Assembly (NCBI GenBank): GCA_030549775.1
Contig: CM060175.1
Span: forward strand, 9,198,455 to 9,262,454
Origin: Tamarix chinensis
Lineage: Eukaryota; Streptophyta; Magnoliopsida; Caryophyllales; Tamaricaceae
Direction of reading: 5' to 3'
DNA length: 64,000 nucleotides
Part shown: in pieces, positions 22,314 through 33,941 of the stretch
Layout: every line of letters begins with the position of its first letter
Numbering within the stretch: the stretch's first letter is position 1
Made by a program: the position numbers and the translations under genes
Notes under the pieces: generated by a model
Told to the model about the DNA's origin: nothing
Database searches by the model: none
What the model saw: the letters and a program-made list of their open reading frames with translations, nothing else

Positions 22314-23265
22314 AATCAATTGGTGGTGACACACCATGAAATGAGAAGAAAATTTTGACTTGGGATGAAGACATGGATACATTTGTGATAGATTTATTGA
22401 TTGATCAGATGCACTAAGGTTAGAAAATAGGTGGTTCATTTTCAAGAGCGGCATACACTAATGTTGCTAAAGGAGTTAGTGCTCAGTTTGGTCTGGGTTG
22501 CTCGATTAGCCATATAAAGAACTGAATCAAGACCCTATGGAAGAATTATGCTTTAGCATCTATGGCCTTGCAAATGAGTGCGTTTGGTTTTAATCAATCT
22601 GTTTGGAAAGCTGATGCAACAGTTTGGGAAAGCTATATATTGGTAAGTCTTAAACTTTCTTATTCTTATTGTAATTGCTAACTATTACTATTTCTAAATT
22701 TATTTAAATTAATATTTTTTTAGGCTCATCTTGATGCCAAACTACTTCGCTATATATAAACTTATTCAAAATTATTATATGCTAGATATTTTATTTGGCA
22801 AGGACCGAGTGACTGGAAGTTTGTCCATTAGTCCGAAAGAAAGGCATATGTGCTTAGAGAGACAAGAACATGAAGAAATAACAACTGATGATCAAAGCAC
22901 TGAGTAAGAACAAAATTATAAAGTAGCCTCTTCTTTGGCCAGTGCATGTGGATCAAGAACCATAAAGAAAAGAAAGCTAAGAGATTATGTATCAGAACAA
23001 ATGAAGGCTTTAAAACAAAGGATGGATGCAGTTGCAGCAGCTCTTGATAGGAGAAATCAAAGTAATTTTACTGAATGTGTGCTATATTCTGGGCTTAAAA
23101 AGATGAAGGGTTAAATAAAGTTCTAGAAATAGAAATATATACTAAGCTTGTAGGGAATATCAGTACCACTCGTACATTTCTTGGTCTTCCACCCAAGGAT
23201 AGAGCCATATGGTTGTACGTGGAGTACGGTTATAACATTTTTTATATTCCTAATGTACCTCTTTG
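22314..23265 (+). pseudogene. Myb/SANT-like domain protein, broken, with one visible intron
   Basis: An exon opens after a good acceptor (TTTTTTTGTGCAG, ending 22,313). It reads ESIGGDTP, a stop, then NEKKILTWDEDMDTFVIDLL, KIGGSFSRAAYTNVAKGVSA, QFGLGCSISHIKN, a stop, and IKTLWKNYALASMALQMSAF, with VWKADATVWESYIL at the end. This is the plant Myb/SANT-like DNA-binding domain (trihelix-like, found in PIF/Harbinger accessory proteins and in host genes). An intron follows: donor GTAAGT at 22,643 and acceptor TTTTTTTAG at about 22,723. The next exon carries AHLDAKLLRY, FGKDRVTGSLSISPKE, a basic KKRKLRDYVSEQMKALKQRM stretch and, after 23,100, TFLGLPPKDRAIWLY, which fits the C-terminal motif of this family. 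Several in-frame stops show it is dead. Confidence 0.75.
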
Positions 23266-23419
23266 ACTTGTTTGATTAATAACTAATACCTATTAATTAA
23301 TGCACTTATTTATTTATTTATTTAGAGATCTTGATATATTAATATTTAGAAGTTTTCTTGGTTTGCATGAGTTTTGATTTTTAAATTCTTACATTGCTGA
23401 GTAAAGTAGAATGATTTAT

Positions 23420-23848
23420 TTTATTTTATTTTATTTTATTTTTACTTATTCTATCTCTTATTAGTAGGAATTTTGAATGTTATTTATATTTTACAAATAG
23501 TTTTTAAAAATTAAGCTTATTTATGCATGTAATATTTTAGAATTTTAGGGAAAAATTTGGAATCAATAATGATTTCATACAATTTTTATGAATTTATTAT
23601 AAATTTTATGATAATTTTTATTTTTTAAAATATATAAAAGTATTTAAATAAAAAAAAATTCAATTTTTCTCATAATTTTCTTTTTATACACCAAACACTA
23701 AAAACATTTTCCAATAATTCAAGTTTCCACAAAATTTTCTCCAACAACCAAACAAAGGAAAGAAAATTAATTTCTTTCATTTTTTTCCTTTAATTTTTTC
23801 TTAGACATTTTTTCTTTCCACTTAATTTTTTGCAAACCAAACAGAGCC
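23420..23848. mobile_element. MITE-like AT-rich sequence with terminal GGCTCTGTTTGG motif
   Basis: The right edge reads AAACCAAACAGAGCC (23,834-23,848) followed by TTA. On the minus strand this is GGCTCTGTTTGGTTT, a terminal motif common in plant Tourist-like (PIF/Harbinger) and related MITEs, with TTA as the expected 3-bp target. The inner sequence (CACCAAACACTAAAAACATT, CCAACAACCAAACAAAGG) is typical of such elements. The left boundary is not identified and is set by composition only. Confidence 0.4.
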
Positions 23849-23882
23849 TTAGTGAATTCTCCCATATATATTTTTGAAAGAA

Positions 23883-25130
23883 GTTTTTTTTTTTAATCTC
23901 ATGATATGATCAGGAGGATTTTATTAAGAACAAATTAAAACATGGCAAGCCTCATCATTTTTCCTTTCCGCCATACCATTTATTCTCAGCCATGAACCCC
24001 ACAGGCCAAGAACATCGGACCAAAAATATAATCAAACCTCACCTCAAATATTAGCAGTGTAGACTAGGAGGCTTCATTTCTCATATTCAACCAGAACAGC
24101 TACTACGAACCAAAGCAATAAGGAAAACATATCTATAGCCATGCGTAGAAATCCTGATCACTCATTAGTCCAGCTAACCCTTGCGCCATGCCATTTGAAT
24201 CTCTATCATATTCCTTGTACATAATACGAAGACTTTGCTATGCCTAATAAAATTCAACTAAAAATTGCATCATCATGGACTGCCACTGCCCTTACTGCAC
24301 TAAGCTTATGTATTAGAGGAATCTATTTCAATAATAATGTTAAAGAATTTCATCCAATCCTTTAACCAAGACAACTTAATGGCAAAGAAAATAGCCTTGA
24401 TCTCAATCTCATTAAGTTCCATAGACAAATAGATTTAAACATACCATTGCAATCATGAAGCACTCCTCCAATCGATGCTTTCTTTTATCTCAATGCTACA
24501 GAACTATTTGTATTCCATTCTAGAGTTCCTCTTTCTGGGCTGGTCCATGTAAATTTTTGCTCCATCATTTATCACACCTCACTATTTTTTGGATCTCCAT
24601 AATAGGCTAGAAGGTACCTATGCAAATTCCTCTACCTTACAGGGGAAGTCCCACAACCCACGCACGCATCCACCATCCCTACTGCGAGAGCGCCATATTC
24701 TGAATATTGTTGTATATCCCTTTATTGTCATTAAAGACCCTTTGTATATACCTACGCAATTCTTTCCATAAGCCCCATATAATTATGATGAAGGCAGTAA
24801 TCCAAACTTTAATATCCAAAAAAGAAGAAGAGGTATTTCCATTGCAGATAAGCCTACAAAAATATTTCATGGAAACACCCAAGCCATTTCTCATAAATTA
24901 AGCCACTATCCCCAAATTAAGCCAGCAGTTCTACAATGCAATAATAAATGGTTGAACGTTTCCAAATCCTCCTCATGCATCTCAAAAACATCACCTGGCA
25001 TGGGTGCAACATTTCACCCTCCTATTCTAACTGTCGTAATAGTATTCTCTAAGCCAGACGTGTGAACAGCTCAATCATTTGTGGGGCAAAGCCTTTCTGG
25101 ATACTTCTCATTTCCATATTGGGGCGAGGA
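23883..25130 (-). mobile_element. 5'-truncated L1-type LINE (zf-RVT and RNase H regions)
   Basis: On the minus strand a block at about 25,030-24,690 reads APMPGDVFEMHEEDLETFNH, LLLHCRTAGLIWG, then VWITAFIIIIWGLWKELRRY. This is the zinc-finger region that follows the RT in plant L1 LINEs ('...NHLLLHC..A..IW'). Downstream, 24,560-24,150 gives WTSPERGTLEWNTNSS, IGGVLHDCNGMF and, in another frame, ELNEIEIKAIFFAIKLSWLK and IIIEIDSSN, matching the RNase H-like domain at the end of these elements. A poly-T run at 23,885-23,895 on the plus strand is the expected poly-A tail. The endonuclease and RT are missing. Multiple stops and frameshifts are present. Confidence 0.75.
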
Positions 25131-25330
25131 TTAATAGTCTTTGAGAAAAACAAAAATCATGTAAAGTATGGGAAGTGTATTTAATATCACACTTCTATTT
25201 GAATATACCAACTTTGTTAGATAATAACCTGAAAACTATGACAATAGAAGAAATTTAGGGCCAAATATTTTGATGAGAAAATAGGAAGGAAAAACTGTGC
25301 CGTGATAAACCCACTGACTTAGAAGCAATT
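25131..25330. other. Boundary zone between LINE and LTR fragment
   Basis: The sequence may continue the LINE upstream, but no motif could be read. Confidence 0.25.
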
Positions 25331-25800
25331 TCGCCCCCAACTAGGTGCAATTGGCTACATGGACATCACCCCCAAGGTTAACACGATGCTCTTCTTTCTC
25401 ATGCACTCGAGAGAGAAGAGTTAGAACTCTATGCAATGCTTAGAACCGAAAGAAAGAAGAAAGAAGAGAGAAGGAGAGGTTTTTATTCCCCCACCACCAG
25501 CAACTACTGCTTGATATGGGGAGAAAATCAAGCAGCAATTACGGCTATTCAAACAGTTTAAAAAAAAGTGGCTGACTGATTCCACGAGGAAAAAATCAAG
25601 CACATGTGGCCCAAAAAATATGTGCACACCACTCCACACCGCGCACATGTCACGAGCACGAGCCGAGCCGGCCAAACTGCAGCAGCTATCACCGCCTTTC
25701 CACCTTCTCTTCTCCCTCCACCGTGGCCGCTGTCACCGCCATGCACTACCGCTAATGACCTTAGGTGGTACTCTAACCTCCACAACCCTTAAATTTTATT

Positions 25801-25843
<43 letters not shown>

Positions 25844-26079
25844 TTATCATTATTATTGTTGTTATTATTATTCGTATTACTACTAACTTAGGAATATTAC
25901 TACTAATATTATTATTATAAATAATTGAACCCTTATTATCATAATCATCATCATCATCATCATCATCATTATTATTAATATTATATCATTATTATTATTA
26001 TTAATTTTAACTTTGATATATTAATACTATTATTATTATTATTGTGAATATTCAAACCATTATATTTATTACTATTACG

Positions 26080-26136
<57 letters not shown>

Positions 26137-26890
26137 GAAACTATTACTACTACTATTATTATTACTAGTAATATTAAAGCTATTATCTTTAGTAATATAA
26201 ATATTGCTATTAATACTTTAACATGAACCATTATATCTACTAAGATTTATTTTGACTAGTAGTAATATGATTAGCTACCTTAAGAATAATAATCTTACTT
26301 TTACTTATAAAACTACTAATAATATTAGTAACCCTAATATTAGGCTATGATAAGGGTATGATAAGGGTAAGGTAGGAATGATAGTAATTTTGGTAAGAGG
26401 GAAGTTAACCCTTAATATTTCCCTCTTATAGGTGAATAAAGTCAAAACTCTAAGGAGGCATAGGAGCGTGTTCGAAGACTGATGTCGTATTAGGTAAGGA
26501 TGTAACTAAGACCAACTATGTTTGTGTTATGTGCCTTGTATGCCATGTGCTATGTTACATTGTGTACTTTATAATTACTATGATTGGTTGCTTGTAGCAC
26601 AAATTGAAGTTGAGGTATGCTTATGTGACTTCCTTATGGCATGTGTATGCATGCTAGGAGGTTTTAATAATATAATATGAGGTAAAAGGATGAAAAGGGA
26701 AAAGGGGGAAGTGAGTCAACTAAAGGGATATGAGATTGACCTAATTACCTCATGATCCATGAAGGAAGAAATAAAAGGAGAATATGGATAAAATAAAAGA
26801 GTGGAGTGAATATTGCATGGGGAATTCTAGGATTTGCATGGGATGGATGGAGTCTGCATGGAGAATTCTAGGTTGGCACATGAGTATCAT
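25331..26890 (+). mobile_element. Internal fragment of a long LTR, sense on plus strand
   Basis: A GC-richer stretch (25,600-25,780), ATT microsatellites, then the block 26,455-26,520 (TAGGAGCGTG, then GATGTCGTATTAGGTAAGGA) match, as reverse complement, the LTR at 7860 around 9690-9750 and its neighbours in order. The block 26,800-26,890 (GCATGGGGAATTCTAGG, CTGCATGGAGAATTCTAGG) corresponds to the reversed CATGCAAACCCTA minisatellite. Neither terminus is visible, and the fragment is cut on the right by the gypsy remnant. Confidence 0.5.
25806..26140. repeat. (ATT)n and (CAT)n microsatellites
   Basis: ATT runs at 25,806-25,845 and 26,074-26,138 plus a short ATC run near 25,945-25,970. The poly-Ile ORF here is a product of the repeat. 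Confidence 0.9.
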
Positions 26891-26899
26891 CTCCAAAGT

Positions 26900-29558
26900 T
26901 GTGAACAATATAACTATCAAATATTGATTTCCTATGCCTAGATTAGACGTAATGTTAGATGAATTATGTGGAGAACAAGTATTCTCTAAATTTAATCTAA
27001 GGAGTGAATATCATCAAATGAAAATAAGAGAAGCGTATGAATGAAAAACTACTTTTAAAATGAAATATGATCTTTATGAATAGAATGTGATGTCTTTTGA
27101 ATTTTGTGACATGCCTAGTTTGTTTATGAGACTAATAAATAAAGTTCTTTATCCTTTTCTAAGAAAATTCATTATTTTAAACTTAGATGATATGCTTGTG
27201 TATAGTAAAAATGAGCATGGTTTTCTTATTTATTTGAGGATATTATTTGATAGACTAAGGGAAGATAAACTTTATGAAAAAATGGAAAAATGTGACTTTA
27301 TGCTTTTGAGTGTTGATTTCCTTGGTTATATTGTAAGTAGAGAAGGCATAAAAGTAGATCTCAAAAAAAATTCAAGATATTCAAAATTGGCCTATGTCCA
27401 AAGATATCCATAAGGTGATGAGCTTCCATAGGCTAGAAAGTTTTTATAGAAGATTCATTAAGGACTTCTCTACTATTATTGTGCCAATGATACATCTCAT
27501 GAAGAAAATTGAATTTAAATGGGAAGAGGATGCAACTAAAGCCTTTGAGACTTTGAAAGATAAGCAATGTAATGCACCTATTATCCTTCCCTAAATTTGA
27601 TAACTTTTTTGAAGTTACATGTGATGCTAGTGGTGTGGGAATAGGAGGTGTACTCTTACAAGAAAAATAGGCCATTGCATTCTTTAGTGAAAAGTTAAAT
27701 AAGGCCAAATTGGATTACTCCATCTATGATAAATAATTATATGCCATCATATGAAGCTTAGAAACATGGAACCATTATTTTAGACCTCATTTGTTTTTCA
27801 TTTGGATCATGAAAGTTGAAAATATTTGCATGGGAAAAAAAAGTAGCCCTAGGAATGTAAAATGTGTTAGTTTCTTACAATTATTCATGTTTTATATCAA
27901 ACATTTCAATGGTGCAAATAAAGTGGTAGCAAATGCATCATCGAGAAGGTCCTTGATACTTGTTATGTTGGATGATAAGTTATTAGGTTTTAAAATTTTG
28001 AAAGAATTATATGTAAAAACATTGAGATTTATGATGCATGTAAAAAGAAGCGCAGTCATGATAATTATGTGCTTTAAGATGACTTTTGTTTCAAACTTAT
28101 TAAGTTATGTATACCTCATTCTAGTGTGTTGACTTACTTGGTAAGGAAGTACATGAGGGTTATAGCTGGTCATTATGGTGTTCATAAAACTATAGAAATA
28201 TTACATGAGCATTTTTATTGGACACAAATGATAAAATTAATATAACCTATTATTGAGAGATGTGTAACTTGTTAAAAGACTAAGATTTTCTTCCATAAAA
28301 GTTTGTATACTACTTTACCTGTTCTTAGTCAACCATAGGAGGAGGTTAATATGAACTTTATCCTAGGGTTACCAAGGACACACAGGGGAAACGATTCTAT
28401 TATAGTAGTGGTTGATTAAAATGACACATGGTATTCCTTGTAATAAAGAGGATGATGCAACTCATGTGACAGATTTATATTTTAAAAAAGTAGTAATTTT
28501 GATTGGTATTCCAAAAAGTATAGTGTTAGATAGAGATGTAAAATTTTTATGTTACTTTTGGAAGACATTTTAGAATATTTTAGGTACTAAGTTGTTGTTT
28601 AGTACATCCCATTAAGACTGTAAAAGAACAGAGTTGGCTCATGAGCTTTTTGGGCTCAGCTCGTTAAGGAATCGACTCAGCTTATTTGTTTGGCTAAATG
28701 ATTCTAAAAATAAGGCTTGAGCTCAGATTGTTTAATAAATGAGCCAACCTTGATCATAAAGAATTTGGGATCGAGCTTATTTACAATGCAAAAGCTCATG
28801 AACTTGACTTATTTAGCATAAAACCTTGCAAGCCAGCTCAACTCATTTATTAACAAGCTAAGCTTGAGCCTCATTTATAGACTTGTTTATTAAACGAGCT
28901 GAGCCTAAATCTACCTTAGCTTAGCTCGACTCATTTATAGCCCTACATCTCATCATCCCTAAATGGATGGCCATATTAAAGTGGCTAATAGGACCTTGGG
29001 AACTTTACTACAATGATTAGTTAATAAGAGTACAAAATATTGGGATATAAAACTTGCACATTTTGAATTTAAATATAATAGGAGTCCTTCTAGTGTTACT
29101 CATTTGAGTCCATTTGAAGTTGTCTTTGGAGTTAATCCTTATTTTCTTGGTGATATGTTGTCATTAAATAAAGGTGATATTAAGAAATATTATGATAAAG
29201 AAAGAATTTAATTCTTTAAGAAATTCATGGGCAAATTAATAACAATATTGAGAAATCTGATGCTAAATACCAAGCTCAAGCACACAAAAATCAAATTATA
29301 CAAGTGTTTTCACCAGGAGTTTTATTTTGTTCACACTTAAGAAAAGAAATATTTCCAAATTTAAGGAAAAATAAATGTATGCCAAGAGTCGATGGACAAT
29401 TTAAAATCTTAATAAAATTTGAAAATGATGCTTATGAATTATAATTACCTGAATCCTATGGGGGAGTTTCTCGGTCTTTCGACATCGGTGATTTATCTCG
29501 TTATTATAGTGATGCTAATTTGAGGAAAATTATCTTTATAAGGAGAGATTGATGCATG
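26900..29558 (+). pseudogene. Ty3/gypsy chromovirus pol remnant (RT, RNase H, integrase)
   Basis: The remnant starts inside the RT (VNNITIKY at about 26,907) and runs through LDVMLDELCGEQVFSKFNLR, the catalytic box LNLDDMLVYSK (about 27,180) and FLGYIVSREGIKVDL. RNase H follows at 27,610 ([20 protein letters not shown], with the first Asp kept). The integrase zinc region (AGHYGVHKTIEIL, H-H-C-C) is near 28,170, then the core ([26 protein letters not shown], a stop, MDGHIKVANRTL), and YNRSPSSVTHLSPFEVVFG. The C-terminus reads SFDIGDLSRYYSDANLRK near 29,480. Gag, protease and the RT N-terminus are missing. The wording is closest to CRM/Reina-type plant elements as I remember them. Numerous stops are present and a MITE interrupts the integrase. 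Confidence 0.88.
28613..28945. mobile_element. hAT-like MITE, 333 bp, inside the gypsy integrase
   Basis: It is flanked by an 8-bp duplication, CATCCCAT (28,605-28,612) and CATCTCAT (28,946-28,953), with one mismatch. The ends are inverted: TAAGACTGTAAAAGAAC on the left against TAGGGCTATAAATGAGT read from the right. Inside are repeated GAGCTC/AGCTCG/GGCTCA strings typical of the 'GGGCTGTAAACGAGC' plant MITE group. Removing it joins STS to HHP...MDGH in the integrase frame, which confirms insertion into an already existing gypsy copy. There is no coding capacity. The 8-bp duplication points to hAT. Confidence 0.85.
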
Positions 29559-31750
29559 TGTAACATTCCAATTTTTAGGGCTTGAAAATTTTATTTAAAA
29601 GAGTAAATTATGGAAGTTGAAATTATAAAAACAAAGGGCATTATCACCATACTTAGTAAAAGTCTGGTTTTTTCTACAATTCTCAAACTTAGTGCTAAGG
29701 CTAAAATCATTACTCTACTTACAATTATTATCATGATTACAGAAACAAAATAGAGAAGAAAATATATAAGTAATATGATAAGCAACATTAGTGATTTACA
29801 AAACTCAAAATAGAGAAAAAATAGGAGGACTCAAGAGTCCAAATACAACTGAAATCAAATATAACAAAAGACACCAGATAACCCTAAGTTCTCAAACTAA
29901 ACTACTAGTTCTCGAATGAACTCAAAAGATAACCTATACTTCCCATTGAATAGGTAGGGCCCATAAAAGAAGCCCTTCAGTGTAATGGTACTAAGCAACC
30001 CTTTATACTATACTAAAATAAAAATCCATTATGGAACACATACGGGACATTATAATAATACATGGTGTCAAACATTAAAATGTACATGTGTCAATTAGAA
30101 TACAATAATCATTCATATAACCACATGCCACCAAGGCCATATGCTATTAATATTCGTTCATCTAGAATAAACAGAAACTTACTAATGGAACATCCAAGAT
30201 ATGCTCTTTCAAGTATAATTAGAAACAACATCAACCTAAAACCAAGAAATTGAAAACATATCACATATCTCATTATCAATACCAAAATATCTCAAACATC
30301 ATAGGTATATTCAAAAGAATAGACCAATAACAACTCATAGCATCACAGGTAGACATGAAGGCTGCTACTAAAAAATAGATAGGTATAAAGTTTTCTAATG
30401 ATCCACCAGTAGGCATAAAGGTTGCTACCAACCAATCCAATAATCTAATAATTATTTAAATTCAATGAAAATCATTTCTAATTTCATTTACGTTGAGTTA
30501 ATTGACCCCACTATTCTTAAATCGGTGGAATGATTTGAAGCACCTCTCAGGGACAACACACGTGAGCCACTATTACCATTTGGTGTAATGGAACCAACAC
30601 ATTTTAGGGAAAAATGCACTTAAACCACTATACTCAAACTGGTGGAATGATCTAAAGCACCTAACGGGGACAACACACTTGAGCCATTATTATCGTATGG
30701 TGGAACGAACACAACACCTCAGTCCTGACTCATGTAATCTTCCACTTTAAATAATTAATATCTTATCCATTAGTTACTTATCTTAAATCATAATCTCATT
30801 CATGTTGAGTATTGTGCCCCAATATTCTTAATCTTGTGAAATGGACTAAAACACCTCTCAAGGATACCACGCTCGAGCCACAATTATCGTTTAGTAGAAT
30901 AAACCCAACACCACTAAGGACAAGAGACACATGGTTCATTATTCTTAAACTAGTGGAATGATTTAAAGCACATATTAGGAACAAGACACCTAAGCCACAA
31001 TTATTGTTCGATGGAACGAACCCAACACCTTAACCTAACTCACGTGATCTTTCACTTTAAATGATTAGTATCTTATTCAGCATTGTTAGCACAAGGTCAT
31101 CTTATAAGACTTATTCAATTTTGTAGGGCTTAAAATTGATAAACATGTAAACCAACTACATGATTATCAAAGATGACCTAGGCTTAATATTTCACATATG
31201 GGCTCATTAGGTTGAAAATGACCAAAATGCCCTTGAGGTTATAATTACCATATCAATATCTTCCTTAATAAATAAATCCATTTCATTTATAGGTTTATCA
31301 TAAAAAGGCTAAAACATAATAATTAAATTAATTTATCATGTAGTTAAATTATCTGGTAATTCAAATGACCAATTTTTCCTTATTCAAGATTTTGCATCTA
31401 AAATCCTAGCATGTATATCTAATACATTCATTATCACATAGTTTCATGATTAATAACATATAATGTATATTAGACATGCTTGTCATGATAAATATCATAA
31501 TACACATAAAATGCCCAAATTATCCCTAGGGAACACATCCATGATTATCATTCCATAATTATATCTAATCATACTCATCCTATCACTTTTCATGTACATC
31601 TCATACATAAAAAAAAATAAATTTTCATACCTTTATACCTAATATATTTTACATATGATAACATGCTCTTTTTTACCCATTTTCATGATACAACAATCAA
31701 CACATAATTACAAATGAATTATGCTTAACATATTTCATGATACAACAATA
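29559..31750 (-). mobile_element. Degenerate long LTR copy abutting the gypsy remnant
   Basis: TGTAACATTCCAATTTTTAG begins directly after the last gypsy codons (a purine-rich AAGGAGAGA lies just before). A decayed hairpin box with ACTTAGTAAA, AACTTAGTGCTAAGGCT is at 29,650-29,705, and a degenerate motif array CCACTATT..TTAAATCGGTGGAATG is at 30,500-31,030. By the sense rule from 33.5 kb it would read on the minus strand, opposite to the gypsy pol, so it is more likely a separate insertion than that element's own 3' LTR. The right end was not found; 31,750 is a working limit. Confidence 0.5.
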
Positions 31751-31794
31751 AACAACACAGATCTACAACAAACCGAACCAGGGGAGTAAGAAAT

Positions 31795-32028
31795 ATGTTG
31801 AGAGTCGTGGCCAGGAGGCTTTCTTCTCTCTCTTCACCTTCTTCATCTTGGAAGTCTACCCATGCCGCATCTGCTATCATTTTTAAGAAATCGTTATCCT
31901 ATGGCGGTGAGGCAAACTCATCAACTAATGGTTCAAGATCTAACAGTATTTTTGATCCTCGGTCGATTGGACACTTCTTATATATGCTCGTCATAGTTAA
32001 GGGCTCCCCCCTCCTTTTGATTGATTAA
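31795..32028 (+). pseudogene. Mitochondrial presequence-like exon, probably Rieske Fe-S protein exon 1 fragment
   Basis: The ORF starts MLRVVARRLSSLSSPSSSWK and continues Ser/Thr-rich with scattered Arg/Lys to RSNSIFDPRSIGHFL. This is a matrix-targeting presequence: Arg-rich, amphipathic and with no acidic residue until about residue 39. The opening MLRV-x-x-RRLSS is the one I know from plant mitochondrial Rieske proteins (complex III), and the NSIFDPRSI stretch could stand where those precursors are cleaved. The conserved transmembrane and [2Fe-2S] parts are absent from the window. A possible donor (ATAGTTAAGG) is near 32,000. The T-rich DNA after it (32,030-32,270) looks intron-like. Other mitochondrial precursors remain possible. 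With no following exons found it is called a gene fragment. Confidence 0.45.
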
Positions 32029-32279
32029 ATTTTTTTTGGTTCTATTTATCTAGGGTTTCAATTTTCCTAGTTTCTTGGCCTACTTGTTGTTGGATTGTGG
32101 TTTTTCTGTTTGCTACTAGCTAGTGAACGGTTTATCTGGTTGAGGATGTATCGAAGTCCTCTGTTTGTGATATGTTGTATTTTACATGATATACTTTCAA
32201 TTGGATGAAATAAAATTCTTTGATGTCGAAGTTGGAGAATTTTTTCACTTATAACTAAAATGAATATTATTACCAAAAT

Positions 32280-33460
32280 TTCATATGCATATGAAATTAA
32301 GGCTTACTAAATTTCCATATAGACAAATTAGGCTTTTCTATAAAGAAATTTAAACTAAGAAATGAAATTCAGATTTGGAATATAGAAAACAAGTTATCTT
32401 AGATTAAACAGTCACACATGAGTACATGCTCGCGCCTGCATATATATACACTATCCAGTCTTTTTTTTAATTAAAAAAAAGTAAACTATCTAATCAATGA
32501 ACATAAAGTTAGCCCATGTTTGAAGCCACAATTATCCATGATAATTACTTATTTTAGAAACTATTTTTGATAAGTAGTTCCAAATAAGTTCTTAGTCATT
32601 GCGAATGAAATATTCTCCTAATGAATCAAATTCAAAAACCACCCTAAGTCTTGAAATATGGATTTACTTCGGTTGTAGTATCAACACACTCATCGATCCA
32701 TATGTCAAAATCAACACCATTGATTTCATCTCGATAAGCCCCCATGATTAATTAGTTCAAAAATTGCTGCACTACAACCAATCAACCATGACTGATCAAC
32801 CGAAGTGATCTTGCCTGCAAGTGAGCATAATCACATGCGTTCTTCATAGAATATAGGTAATAAAGAGCACTCCATATAATAACACTCAATCTCCTTAGCA
32901 AAAAATACTTATCAAGTACAGCTATGTTTGTATTTGTTGTGTGCAATATGTGTTTATAAAATAAAAATAGTATATGCAATGTATGAGATTGGTGAGAGAT
33001 TTGATGATGAATGGTAGTGAAAGTGACTTTCACGAGCAACCAATATCATTCACTCAAATATAGTTCCACCATCACAAAATAGGAAAATATGTTCTTATGC
33101 AACCTTGAGACGGTTATATGCTTATAAGTGTAGATCTATACATATACAATATTAGTTCCAAGCTTTTGGAAATAGCCTTATTCAAGCCAACCACATAGGA
33201 AAAATAGAATTCGTGTAAAGAAAAATACCTAAATAGGAAGCAATAAAATAATCCCACAACAAACTAAACCACTGAAATGAATTCTCCCACTGTTTGTTTT
33301 ATTAAATGAAATAGTTTCTATATTGGATGAGACATTCATATATTCACATCTTGAATGAGAATAGCCTAAAAGAAATTATAGAATCTAGTTGAAAATACTC
33401 TTCAATGCAGCAAAACAATGCCAACAGAAATAAAAATAAAAGATAGAAGGAGATAGAGGA
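32280..33460. other. Spacer, nothing firmly recognised
   Basis: On the minus strand a good acceptor-like CTTGCAG near 32,812 precedes a 34-codon open stretch (GVDFDIWIDECVDTTTEVNP) ending near 32,640, but I cannot identify it. If the element whose primer site is at 33,511 ever had an internal region, it would lie here; no gag or pol reading was found. Confidence 0.3.
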
Positions 33461-33462
33461 TT

Positions 33463-33680
33463 GTTGAAAATCAAATTGTTTGAAAACAAAATACTATTTT
33501 TAGAGTTAAAGCTCTGATACCAACTTGTAACACCTACAATTTTACTATTAGATTTTTTGTTTTTAGTTGAAAATCAATTTTTTTGAAAGCAAAATACTTT
33601 TTTTTTGAGTTAAAGTTTTGATACCAACTTGTAACACTTACAAATTTTACTATTAAAAAATTTTTGTTTTTAGTGGAAGT
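33463..33680 (-). repeat. 104-bp tandem duplication of LTR end plus primer site
   Basis: GATACCAACTTGTAACAC occurs at 33,516 and 33,620, with matching flanks (AAAATACT, GAGTTAAAG before; ACAATTTTACTATTA-type after). Each copy contains an LTR terminus and the adjacent primer site, so the junction itself was duplicated. Confidence 0.8.
33511..33523 (-). other. tRNA-iMet-type primer binding site
   Basis: On the minus strand this reads TTGGTATCAGAGC, separated by two bases from an LTR ending ...GGTGTTACA (plus-strand TGTAAC at 33,526). A decayed second copy is at 33,615-33,627. It fixes the sense direction of the whole long-LTR family. Confidence 0.85.
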
Positions 33681-33941
33681 ATAATCACAAATTATCGAGT
33701 GTTATTGCCACACTCTATAGAAGTTTGGTCACGGTACCATTCCCATACCAAACATAAGGTTAAAGTTTTCATACTTCAAAACCAAAACAACACGAGATAG
33801 GTAAAACGATGTAAGAAGTTATATTATAATATAAGAACAACTTCTAGTTCAAATATACTAAAAAGGAGGGAGCAAGCGAAAGATAAATGGAACCAAGAGA
33901 GTTCAAAAGAGATGTTCAGAAAACTAGGGACGTGAGCTATA
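33526..33941 (-). mobile_element. Long LTR copy, part 1 (3' end), interrupted by a gypsy element
   Basis: From the duplicated terminus (33,526 and 33,630) the sequence follows the family: GTGTTATTGCCACACTC, then a degraded hairpin box to CATACCAAACATAAGGTTAAAG. It breaks at 33,941 where the chromovirus is inserted, and resumes at 39,458. Confidence 0.6.

Noticed and set aside
26044..26226. Poly-isoleucine ORF
   Set aside because: Translation of an ATT microsatellite.
27433..27708. 91-codon minus-strand ORF
   Set aside because: Antisense shadow of the gypsy RT/RNase H.
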